61,307 nt of DNA from Bacillota bacterium. Lineage in GTDB: Bacteria > Bacillota > Clostridia > Lachnospirales > Lachnospiraceae. The stretch lies in the NCBI GenBank assembly GCA_023416695.1, contig JAEZGY010000064.1:1-61307 (forward strand), given 5' to 3'. Position 1 is the first letter of the stretch. Every line of letters begins with the position of its first letter. The notes under the pieces were generated by a model. The model saw nothing but the letters and a program-made list of their open reading frames with translations, was not told where the DNA came from and did not search any database. A program made the position numbers and the translations under genes. This document shows, piece by piece, positions 24,606 through 32,196 of this stretch.

Positions 24606-26484
24606 ACATAAACGTGGTGGCACAGCTCCAAAAAAAACCTTTAAACGGCTGATTAGTTTAGTATTTTCAAAGTATCCTGCACATTGCATTATCGTGGTGG
24701 TGGCAATTATTATTAGTTCCTTAGCCAGTGTGGCGGGAAGTGTATTCTTAAAGACTTTAGTAGATAACTATATCAATCCATATATAGGCAGTCTAAACCC
24801 TGATTTTGCACCTCTTTTAAATGCCCTTTTTAAGATGGGAGGATTATTTTTAATTGGTGTATTTTGTACCTACTTATTTAACCGTCTTATGGTTTCTGTA
24901 ACCCAAGGGACCTTAAAGGGGATACGTAATGATCTGTTTGCTCATATGGAGACCTTACCAATTAAATTTTATGATACCCATGTACATGGGGATTTGATGA
25001 GTATTTATACTAATGACACAGATACCTTAAGACAGATGATTAGTCAGAGTATTCCTCAGCTAATCTCATCCTCTATTACAATTGTTACAGTGGCCATCTC
25101 TATGGTCATCCTTAGCATTCCTTTATCCTTAGTGGAGTTTGTGATTGTGGCTTTGATGATTATAATCACCAAGAAGTTAGCTGGAAAAAGTGGTTTCTAT
25201 TTTGTAAAGCAACAGAAAAATATAGGAATGGTCAATGGATACATTGAAGAAATGATGGAGGGACAGAAGGTAGTAAAGGTATTCTGTCACGAAGAAGAGA
25301 CGAAAAAGGATTTCGATTCTTGTAATGATCAGTTGTTTGAGAGTGCAAACAATGCCAATACCTTTGCCAATGTCTTGATGCCTATTATGGGAAATCTAGG
25401 GTATATCAGTTTTGTTCTAGTATCTGTGGTAGGTTCCTTTTTAGCTGTAAATGAAATACAGGGATTCTCCTTAGGTTCCCTAGCAGCCTTCTTACTATTA
25501 ACAAGAACCTTTGCACAGCCTATTTCACAAATTTCTCAACAGTTTAATGCCATTGTTATGGCTATGGCTGGGGCAGAGAGAATCTTTAAACTGTTAGATG
25601 AAGAGCCTGAGGTAGATGAAGGCTATGTTACTCTTGTAAATGTAACGATAGATAAGGAAGGTAAGGTCATCCCTTGTAAAGAGCACACAGGAATCTGGGC
25701 ATGGCAACATCCACATGAGAAAGATGGCACTGTAACTTATACTAGATTGTTAGGTGACGTAGTATTTGATGATGTGGACTTTGGTTATGATGACAATAAG
25801 CTTGTGTTGCACAACGTTTCTCTTTTTGCAAAGCCTGGTCAAAAGATTGCTTTTGTTGGCGCTACTGGTGCAGGAAAGACCACCATTACCAATCTAATCA
25901 ATCGATTCTATGACATTCAGGATGGAAAAATCCGATATGATGGCATCAATATCAATAAGATAAAGAAGGATGATTTACGTCGTTCCCTTGGAATTGTACT
26001 ACAGGATACCCATCTCTTTACTGGGACAGTGAAAGACAATATTAGATATGGCAAATTCGATGCTACAGACGAAAAGGTAATTGCAGCTGCAAAGCTAGCC
26101 AATGCTCATCAATTTATCATGCATTTACCAAAGGGATATGATACGATGCTTTCAGGTGATGGATCGAATCTATCTCAAGGTCAAAGACAACTTTTAGCCA
26201 TTGCTAGAGCTGCTGTTCAAGATCCACCTGTACTAATTTTAGATGAGGCAACCTCTAGTATTGACACACGTACTGAGTCCATTGTACAGGAAGGTATGGA
26301 TAAACTTATGGAGGGAAGGACAGTGTTTGTTATTGCTCATCGTCTCTCTACTGTTAAGAATTCTGATGTCATTATGGTACTAGAAAATGGTCGTATTATT
26401 GAACGAGGCAATCATGATGACCTAATTGAACAAAAGGGAAAATATTATCAGCTTTATACAGGAATATTTACTGAGGGGGCATGA
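24595..26484 (+). CDS. ABC exporter half-transporter with canonical catalytic residues
   Basis: This protein of about 629 aa is the partner of the preceding gene. It has a six-helix membrane domain, a roughly 40-residue insertion before the ATPase domain (about residues 345-390), Walker A GATGAGKTT, signature LSQGQRQ (Gln for Gly, as expected of the partner chain), Walker B LILDEATSSID with the catalytic Glu, and switch His in IAHRLST. The consensus ATP site therefore combines this Walker A/B with the partner's SGGQ. Start ATG 24595 is chosen; a TTG at 24589 has better Shine-Dalgarno spacing and cannot be excluded. Confidence 0.92.
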   Translation: MENKHKRGGTAPKKTFKRLISLVFSKYPAHCIIVVVAIIISSLASVAGSVFLKTLVDNYINPYIGSLNPDFAPLLNALFKMGGLFLIGVFCTYLFNRLMVSVTQGTLKGIRNDLFAHMETLPIKFYDTHVHGDLMSIYTNDTDTLRQMISQSIPQLISSSITIVTVAISMVILSIPLSLVEFVIVALMIIITKKLAGKSGFYFVKQQKNIGMVNGYIEEMMEGQKVVKVFCHEEETKKDFDSCNDQLFESANNANTFANVLMPIMGNLGYISFVLVSVVGSFLAVNEIQGFSLGSLAAFLLLTRTFAQPISQISQQFNAIVMAMAGAERIFKLLDEEPEVDEGYVTLVNVTIDKEGKVIPCKEHTGIWAWQHPHEKDGTVTYTRLLGDVVFDDVDFGYDDNKLVLHNVSLFAKPGQKIAFVGATGAGKTTITNLINRFYDIQDGKIRYDGININKIKKDDLRRSLGIVLQDTHLFTGTVKDNIRYGKFDATDEKVIAAAKLANAHQFIMHLPKGYDTMLSGDGSNLSQGQRQLLAIARAAVQDPPVLILDEATSSIDTRTESIVQEGMDKLMEGRTVFVIAHRLSTVKNSDVIMVLENGRIIERGNHDDLIEQKGKYYQLYTGIFTEGA

Positions 26485-26583
26485 AACTAAACTTGTATTA
26501 TATTTCTAAATGCCATATAATGGAATCTAGTTATTGAAACTACAACAAGTGGTTTTAAAAGTGAATAGAAAGGCAGATAGAAT

Positions 26584-27168
26584 ATGAATACAGGTAAAGT
26601 GGCAAAACTAATACGAACGATAACCTTAGCGCCTATTATGGCGCTATTGGCATTGACTGTTTTATTTAATTATACAGAAGATGTGTTTGGTAATACCTAT
26701 GAATATGTAATGGCAGTGTTTTTCTTGGTTATATTACCAATACTAGCATATCCACTGCAACCTCTAATTCCTTCTTATAAATCTAAGGGACGAGATGGTC
26801 AGAGACAATTGGCCATTGTAATGGCTGTCATTGGGTATATGGGAGGAATTACAGTTGCTCTTATAACTTCAGTTCCAGTAAAATTAAAGGTTATATACTT
26901 TACTTATTTTATTTCAGGTGTCTTAATCTTGGTGTTTAATAAGTTATTAAAGGTAAAAGCTAGTGGACATGCTTGTGGTGTTGTTGGGCCTATGGCAATT
27001 TTGGTATATTGTTTAGGGCCATGGGCTTTATTAGGGATACTGATTCTTTTTTTAGTATACTGGGCATCACTGAAGATGGAAAGACATACTGTTTCTCAGT
27101 TATGCTTCGGTTCTGTCATTCCAGTAGCAGCTCTTTTTATCTCTTATGAAATGTATCATATGGGCTAA
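26584..27168 (+). CDS. Membrane protein, PAP2-like topology, function unknown
   Basis: This 194-aa protein has five or six membrane segments. I see no clear phosphatase triad, although the length, GHACGVVGP in a loop and the final helices recall reduced PAP2-like families. AAGGCAG lies before the ATG. It follows the ABC exporter by about 100 bp. Its 3' end overlaps the 3' end of the minus-strand reverse transcriptase gene by 32 bp. Confidence 0.6.
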   Translation: MNTGKVAKLIRTITLAPIMALLALTVLFNYTEDVFGNTYEYVMAVFFLVILPILAYPLQPLIPSYKSKGRDGQRQLAIVMAVIGYMGGITVALITSVPVKLKVIYFTYFISGVLILVFNKLLKVKASGHACGVVGPMAILVYCLGPWALLGILILFLVYWASLKMERHTVSQLCFGSVIPVAALFISYEMYHMG

Positions 27169-28369
27169 TATTTTGGGATTCTTTAAAATATTCATTTACT
27201 AGACTTTTATAGCCCCATGCTTTTAACTCGTCATAGGAGATACGATAATTGCCTTTATAATGTCGTCCTGTGATTGTATAACGAATGTATTCCTGCATAT
27301 AAAGATCAATTTCATGAAGCCCTGTGCTGACAGTAAGATGAGGAAAAAACCAACGGTTCCAGGTAAACTCATCCTCTCCACCACTGCCATAGAACTTACG
27401 ATTCATGGCATTGATGAAGCCTATTGCAGCCTTATCAGGAGAAAGGTTTTTGCGCATTTGCCATAGTCTAAGTGCATTAGCCTTTCTTTTTATTTTCGCT
27501 TTTATTTTTCTTTTTGTCACGTCTGACAAATCAATTGCTCCATTGTAATAGGTAAACCCAAGAAAGCTCCATGGTTCTCCAGGTGAGGTAATGGCTACCT
27601 TATCGGGGTTAATCTGAAGTTTTAGTTTTAACAGATGTTCTTCAAAAATGGCGATGTAACTCTCTAGTTCTTCTTTTGTATCTGCAAAAAATAGAATATC
27701 ATCGGAATAACGAAAATACGGAATTTGTTTTTCAGCAAAGTAGTCATCTACTTTCTTAAGGTAGATATTAGCAAAAAAGGGGGAGATTGGTGTGCCAGCC
27801 ATTGCACCATGATGATCTATACAGACCTTTCCATTAACAGTAACACGGTCTTCCTTAAGAATATGAAAAAATAGGTTATACAGAGCCTCATCCCTCTCTT
27901 TTAGGAAACTTAACGAAGAGAGCAACTCATCAATATCGATGCTATTAAAGTAGTTATGTATATCAGCTTTATAGCAATATTTTTTACTAAAGGAGGTATT
28001 GTTTTTAAAATGTACCATGGCATTCCGAATTCCATAAAAGCGGCGAAAGGCGTAGCAGTTAGGACTTAACACATCATTATATACATAAAGCTGATGAGCA
28101 ATGAATTTGAGAATGATATTATCTTCTTTTTCAAAGGAGTAGACAATTCGCTTTTTTCGTGTGCCTGTCTTATTAATAGTTAACTTTCTTGGAAGGGTAG
28201 AAGGAAACATAGCAGATTTTATAAGTCCATCATAATGAAGATAACGCTTGTTATTTATAAATGTTATAATCTCTTGTTCTTCCTGTCTACTCAAATGTTG
28301 AAGTTGTTGTTTGTCCGACAGAAAGGCTTCCCAGTATGTTTTATCTGTAATTGTATCTAAAATAGACAT
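27137..28369 (-). CDS. Stand-alone reverse transcriptase (retron/unknown-group type)
   Basis: This 410-aa RNA-directed DNA polymerase has RT motifs in order: RKKRIVYSFEKEDNIIL (fingers, about 71-87), the first catalytic Asp D136 in KADIHNYFNSID, GAMAGTPISPFFANIYL (188-204), YSDD at 221-224 (D223 and D224), LQINPDKVAI (251-260) and WSFLGFTY (267-274). A helical thumb-like domain and a conserved C-terminal block (about 338-395) follow. There is no maturase or HNH endonuclease domain and no integrase, so it is not a typical intron protein. I do not find the NAxxH and VTG motifs of retron RTs. AGGAGG precedes the ATG. Upstream on the same strand lies a structured RNA, suggesting a retron- or DRT-like system. 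Confidence 0.9.
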   Translation of the reverse strand: MSILDTITDKTYWEAFLSDKQQLQHLSRQEEQEIITFINNKRYLHYDGLIKSAMFPSTLPRKLTINKTGTRKKRIVYSFEKEDNIILKFIAHQLYVYNDVLSPNCYAFRRFYGIRNAMVHFKNNTSFSKKYCYKADIHNYFNSIDIDELLSSLSFLKERDEALYNLFFHILKEDRVTVNGKVCIDHHGAMAGTPISPFFANIYLKKVDDYFAEKQIPYFRYSDDILFFADTKEELESYIAIFEEHLLKLKLQINPDKVAITSPGEPWSFLGFTYYNGAIDLSDVTKRKIKAKIKRKANALRLWQMRKNLSPDKAAIGFINAMNRKFYGSGGEDEFTWNRWFFPHLTVSTGLHEIDLYMQEYIRYTITGRHYKGNYRISYDELKAWGYKSLVNEYFKESQNISPYDTFHKR

Positions 28370-28383
28370 AGGTACCTCCTTTT

Positions 28384-28402
28384 TATCCTTTTAAAAAAGG
28401 AC
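28384..28402 (-). promoter_or_regulatory. Hairpin just before the reverse transcriptase ribosome binding site
   Basis: On the minus strand, TCCTTTT and AAAAGGA form a 7-bp stem with a 2-nt loop, between the structured RNA and the AGGAGG site of the RT gene. It may separate RNA processing from RT translation or act as a weak terminator. Confidence 0.4.
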
Positions 28403-28407
28403 ATAAA

Positions 28408-28546
28408 AAAAGAAAGAGAAAGTGCTTTGAAGTGCAAAAGCTATGCTTTGCATACTAGACTGAACATGTCCCGGTTACCCGTAAAACCTCTTTAGAACAT
28501 GCTTCATCCTTCACGGGTACAGCGTTGCTGCATTTCTCTTTCTTTT
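28408..28546 (-). ncRNA. Candidate RT-associated structured RNA (about 139 nt)
   Basis: On the minus strand the element begins with AAAAGAAAGAGAAA, which pairs perfectly over 14 bp with the element's end. The stem is extended by TGC/GCA past one bulge (28530-28546 with 28408-28425). Inside are a CAGC/GCTG hairpin (28530-28520), a 6-bp stem (28513-28518 with 28477-28482), a TATGC/GCATA hairpin (28442-28454) and a possible pseudoknot (28497-28502 with 28464-28469). A perfect -10 TATAAT (28554-28559) lies 7 nt before the first base. This matches a separately initiated RNA feeding the RT encoded just downstream. Confidence 0.65.
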
Positions 28547-28553
28547 AAACAAT

Positions 28554-28559
28554 ATTATA
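28554..28559 (-). promoter_or_regulatory. -10 box for the structured RNA and RT
   Basis: A perfect TATAAT on the minus strand would start transcription at or within a base or two of the terminal stem of the RNA. The -35 region, inside the end of the upstream gene, is poor. Confidence 0.5.
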
Positions 28560-28565
28560 TATTTC

Positions 28566-29093
28566 TTAGCCAAAGATGTTCTGGCGTAGTCGGTTACTAA
28601 TATAAGATGTCTCATTTGGTAAATGCGGCATGAAATTCATATATGGTACGAAAATATTTTCTGCAGCTTCTTTTGCAAGTAATACATCTTTACGTCTATA
28701 GTCATTACGATTCCTCATGAGCATAATAAAGGCACGAGGCTTTCCTGAATCATCCAATAACACATAGGAAAAATTACGAGCGTTTGGTTGGTTTGCGAAT
28801 TCACTAGGAGAAACCTCTTTGCGAACAGTAAATTCACCATACTCAGTGGCAAAAATTTGCTCTAATTTTTGCTCTAGATTGCTATAAGCCGCCTTATACT
28901 TATGGTCCACTTTAGGTTGGTTATATGTAGTAGATTTTCTTGCGGCGTTTGGACTAGATGAGTCAGTAGTAGTATAACTATAGCTTTGGGAAGAACTGTT
29001 CGAGTCATTATTTATAACCTTTCCAACTTTTTCTACTAAATCTGCAGCACTATCCACATTCAATGTTTTTAGAATTTTATCAAAAAACCCCAT
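28566..29093 (-). CDS. Protein of unknown function upstream of the RT-RNA unit
   Basis: I do not recognise this 175-aa protein. It has a short amphipathic N-terminal segment (1-28), a Ser/Thr/Asn-rich linker (about 30-60) and a folded alpha/beta domain (about 65-175) with YGEFTVRKEV, SYVLLDDSGKPRAFIML and a conserved-looking C-terminal helix pair. No nuclease or membrane motif is clear. GGAGGG precedes the ATG, and a promoter lies just upstream. It is on the same strand as the RNA and RT, ending 20 bp before the RNA element, so it could be a partner or simply a neighbour. Confidence 0.65.
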   Translation of the reverse strand: MGFFDKILKTLNVDSAADLVEKVGKVINNDSNSSSQSYSYTTTDSSSPNAARKSTTYNQPKVDHKYKAAYSNLEQKLEQIFATEYGEFTVRKEVSPSEFANQPNARNFSYVLLDDSGKPRAFIMLMRNRNDYRRKDVLLAKEAAENIFVPYMNFMPHLPNETSYISNRLRQNIFG

Positions 29094-29121
29094 AATATCC
29101 CTCCATATAAATAATATAAAA

Positions 29122-29150
29122 ATTATAGCATAGAATATAATGTCAGTAAA
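29122..29150 (-). promoter_or_regulatory. Promoter of the 175-aa gene
   Basis: On the minus strand TTTACT (29150-29145) and TATAAT (29127-29122) are spaced 17 bp, about 30 bp before the start codon. Confidence 0.6.
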
Positions 29151-29284
29151 GGAAAAATATTCAAAAATAATGCATTATAGAGAAATAGGAGAAGTTTGAC
29201 AATTGTTTAAATAAAGAATATAATGAAAGAATATGGAATTTATTTCTACTATAGTATTAAAAGTAATGAAGGGAAGAGAGAAAT

Positions 29285-29920
29285 ATGAAGAAGAGTGTGT
29301 TAGGGGTGCTGTTAATCGCCCTAACAGTAGGGGGAGTTTTAGCATGTGGAGATGCAAATAGTAATGTTACTAGTGAAATGGATACAAGCATAATAAGTGA
29401 TATTTCCATAGCAGATGTTAAATTGTCTGAGTTACATAGCCTAAATGATTTTTTAACCAAACTACCTAATAGCAAAATTAGTAGTGTTTGGCTTGAGTAC
29501 GAGGATTCCGATGAAAATGGATGTGAAACTTGCACTTACGATGAACTTTTAACTGATCAGGTAGTAAAAGAAAATCTAAATACAGTAATATTTAATATTG
29601 ATGTTACAATGCCAAATGGGGTAACAAATATAAGCTTTTCCACTCATTATAATATATTTAAGGAGAAGCAAAAAGAATCTGAATACTTTTGTATCGATTT
29701 TATTGAATCAAAAAACAGTATAAAACTAAAGGATAAATTTTTAGAAACATTAACAGTAGAGGATATAAAGCAAAGCTACCAACTAGCAACTAGAAGTCAA
29801 GCAGGTATGTACTATATTGATTTTAAAATGGTAAGTGGAGATCAATGTACTTATACTGGTTATCCGAATAGTTCTACTTTTCAAATTTTTAATACAAGTG
29901 AAAGAGATAGAAATTCTTAA
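29285..29920 (+). CDS. Putative lipoprotein of unknown function
   Basis: This 211-aa protein has a signal peptide with lipobox VLAC (Cys about residue 21), so it is expected to be anchored outside the membrane. The mature part is acidic and soluble, with a CETC pair near residue 80. No family is recognised. GGGAAGAG lies before the ATG. It is followed by a terminator and then the MoxR operon. Confidence 0.65.
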   Translation: MKKSVLGVLLIALTVGGVLACGDANSNVTSEMDTSIISDISIADVKLSELHSLNDFLTKLPNSKISSVWLEYEDSDENGCETCTYDELLTDQVVKENLNTVIFNIDVTMPNGVTNISFSTHYNIFKEKQKESEYFCIDFIESKNSIKLKDKFLETLTVEDIKQSYQLATRSQAGMYYIDFKMVSGDQCTYTGYPNSSTFQIFNTSERDRNS

Positions 29921-29952
29921 GTTAAAGGGGATTTTAGACTTTCTATTATTAA

Positions 29953-30002
29953 AAAAGACTTAGGACTGTTGAATAATCAATGTTTCTAGGTCTTTTATTT
30001 TT
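29953..30002 (+). terminator. Terminator after the lipoprotein gene
   Basis: The stem AAAAGACTTAG (29953-29963) pairs with 29986-29996 with one wobble pair, followed by ATTTTTATT. Confidence 0.6.
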
Positions 30003-30037
30003 ATTAAGTAAGGAAAAGTATAAAAAGGAGAGGGATT

Positions 30038-30997
30038 ATGAAATATATTGAAGAGATTAATAAAATTCGTACTGAAATTAATGGTGTTTTAATTGGAAAG
30101 GAAGACAAGGTTGAGCTTGTTCTTAATGCATTTCTATCAGGAGGACATGTTTTATTGGAGGATGTGCCTGGAGTGGGAAAGACAACACTTGCCAATGCTC
30201 TGGCTCGTTCTTTGGATGTAAGCTTTGGAAGAATCCAATTTACCCCAGACACTTTGCCTAGTGATGTCACTGGAGTATCCGTTTATAATATGAAGACAGG
30301 AAGCTTTGAGTATGTAAAGGGAGCTATTATGCATAATATCATTTTAGCAGATGAGATTAATCGTACCTCTCCAAAGACTCAGGCAAGCTTATTAGAGGCT
30401 ATGGAGGAGAAGCAGGTAACTGTGGATGGAGCCATCTACCCTCTAGAGGAGCCATTTATGGTAATTGCAACTCAAAATCCTGTAGATTTTCTTGGTACCT
30501 ATAACCTTCCAGAAGCACAATTGGATCGTTTTTTAATGCGCATTTCTTTGGGATACCCTAATATGAATCAAGAAATTAAGATGGCAGAGAATTACTTGAA
30601 TCACAGGAGTCTTCAGTGTATAGAAGCTGTTTGTTCTAAGGCTATGGTTAAGGAAATGAAGAAGGAAGTAGAGAAGGTATTTGTAGACGCTGACATTATC
30701 AGCTTTGCCGTAGAGATTACAGAAGCTACAAGGAGCAATGAGAGCTTATCTTTGGGAGCTAGTCCAAGAGCAACCTTAGCATTGATTCGTTCTGCACAGT
30801 CTAGAGCCTATTTGATGGAACGTGATTATGTAATCCCAGATGATGTGCTTAAGATGTTAGAACCAGTGCTTTGTCACCGTATGGTACTATCCATGGAAGC
30901 TAAGCTAGCCAGACAAAGTGCAGAAGAAGTAATTCAACAGATCTTGCGAAAAATAAAGGTTCCGATTCTAAAAAACATTAGTGTTGAAAATAAGTAG
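30038..30997 (+). CDS. MoxR-family AAA+ ATPase
   Basis: This 319-aa ATPase has the MoxR layout: Walker A in GVGKTTLANAL (about residues 42-52), Walker B ILADEINRTSPKTQASLLEAMEE, sensor 1 in ATQNPVDFLGTYNLPEAQLDRF, and a C-terminal lid. MoxR proteins act as chaperones that assemble or activate partner complexes, often with a DUF58 protein carrying a VWA-like fold. The next two genes encode that partner and a transglutaminase-like protein, the usual clostridial set. AAGGAGAGG precedes the ATG. Confidence 0.94.
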   Translation: MKYIEEINKIRTEINGVLIGKEDKVELVLNAFLSGGHVLLEDVPGVGKTTLANALARSLDVSFGRIQFTPDTLPSDVTGVSVYNMKTGSFEYVKGAIMHNIILADEINRTSPKTQASLLEAMEEKQVTVDGAIYPLEEPFMVIATQNPVDFLGTYNLPEAQLDRFLMRISLGYPNMNQEIKMAENYLNHRSLQCIEAVCSKAMVKEMKKEVEKVFVDADIISFAVEITEATRSNESLSLGASPRATLALIRSAQSRAYLMERDYVIPDDVLKMLEPVLCHRMVLSMEAKLARQSAEEVIQQILRKIKVPILKNISVENK

Positions 30998-31008
30998 AGG
31001 TCGATAGT

Positions 31009-32196
31009 ATGAAACGTAATCGCTTTATCTTTATTCTTTTATTTTTGGCGGCCTATGTATTTGCAGCTAATATAGGAGGAACCATCAGTTACCTAGTTCT
31101 GTATTTTGTTTTATTTATACCGCTGTTATGTATTTTTTATCTAGGATATGTATATTTTCGATTTCGTATATATCAACATCTTGAGAAAAAGGTAATTGTC
31201 AAAGGGGATCATGTAGTCTATAAATTTCATTTGGCCAATGAAGACTTTATTGCCTATACAGATGTAAGAGTTACCTATGAAAAAAAGACTTCTATCGTGG
31301 AAGGAATCAGTCCAGATACCAGCTATAGTCTTCTTCCCGGGCAAGAGATAAAAATCGAGACTACGTTATGTCCTTTATACAGAGGGCAGTATTTTGTAGG
31401 TATTGATTATGTCATTGTTCGAGATTTTTTTCATTTATTTCAGATGAAGTATTCCAACAAAAGCAAAATAGAAGTAACGGTATTACCTAGAATTTTGCAT
31501 CTAGATAAGCTTGAGATAGGACCTAATGAAGAAAGCTTAAAGACCAATCTCAGAGGTGAAAGTGCAAGACAACAGGTCCGTGATAACGAAGTTAGAAAGT
31601 ATGAGAGTGGAGATTCTATGAAGATGATTCATTGGAAAGCTAGTGCTAGAACTGGTAATTTACTCTCTCTAAAGTATATAGACGAACCAAAAACAGAGGT
31701 TGTCAGTATTATTGATTTATGCGAGCTTGAGATAGAGGAATACGAGAAAATTGTTACAGAGGATAAGATAGTAGAGGCGGTATTAGCAATCCATCATTAT
31801 TTCTCGGTTCATACAATTCCTTCAAGGGTGATGTATGGAGATTCAAGTATAAAGGTAAGAGCAATACATAATCGACAGGAATTTGGTCAGTTTTATAATA
31901 TCTGTAAGAACATGAGATTTCATAGCCAATATACTTGTTGTGAACTTTTACAAAGTGCCATAAGAATAGCAAAGGATATCGGATATATAATTTTAATTAC
32001 TGGTAATTTAGATAAAAAGCTTTGTATTAGTTGTAATGAGTTAGTGCGTTACGGTATCGATTTGACTATATTATGTGTTGGGGATGATAACTTATCCTTA
32101 CAAAAAGAATTACTTAGTGACCGAATACATTTACATACTATCCATCTTGACGAAGAAGTAGAAGATATTTTGGCAAATAGGAGGGCAAAGTCATGA
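31009..32196 (+). CDS. DUF58 membrane protein (MoxR partner)
   Basis: This 395-aa protein has two N-terminal membrane segments (about residues 4-45), a beta-rich part, and the DUF58 core with the diagnostic stretch VRKYESGDSMKMIHWKASA (about residue 196 on). DUF58 proteins are MoxR partners of unclear biochemical role, often linked to cell-envelope functions. It starts 11 bp after moxR and overlaps the transglutaminase gene by 4 bp, so the three are co-expressed. Confidence 0.9.
   Translation: MKRNRFIFILLFLAAYVFAANIGGTISYLVLYFVLFIPLLCIFYLGYVYFRFRIYQHLEKKVIVKGDHVVYKFHLANEDFIAYTDVRVTYEKKTSIVEGISPDTSYSLLPGQEIKIETTLCPLYRGQYFVGIDYVIVRDFFHLFQMKYSNKSKIEVTVLPRILHLDKLEIGPNEESLKTNLRGESARQQVRDNEVRKYESGDSMKMIHWKASARTGNLLSLKYIDEPKTEVVSIIDLCELEIEEYEKIVTEDKIVEAVLAIHHYFSVHTIPSRVMYGDSSIKVRAIHNRQEFGQFYNICKNMRFHSQYTCCELLQSAIRIAKDIGYIILITGNLDKKLCISCNELVRYGIDLTILCVGDDNLSLQKELLSDRIHLHTIHLDEEVEDILANRRAKS

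Noticed and set aside
27137..28369. Group II intron-encoded protein or mobile intron
   Set aside because: No endonuclease or clear maturase domain follows the RT, no domain V-like RNA was seen, and the flanking genes appear intact.
27137..28369. Diversity-generating retroelement
   Set aside because: No template/variable repeat pair or Avd-like gene was found nearby.
28408..28546. The RNA element as a plain terminator of the 175-aa gene
   Set aside because: A 14-bp stem enclosing about 105 nt with internal hairpins and its own -10 box is unlike a short-loop rho-independent terminator.
28408..28546. DRT2-like endless ORF in the cDNA
   Set aside because: All three frames of the plus-strand copy contain a stop codon, so a stop-free repeated frame is not present in this unit.
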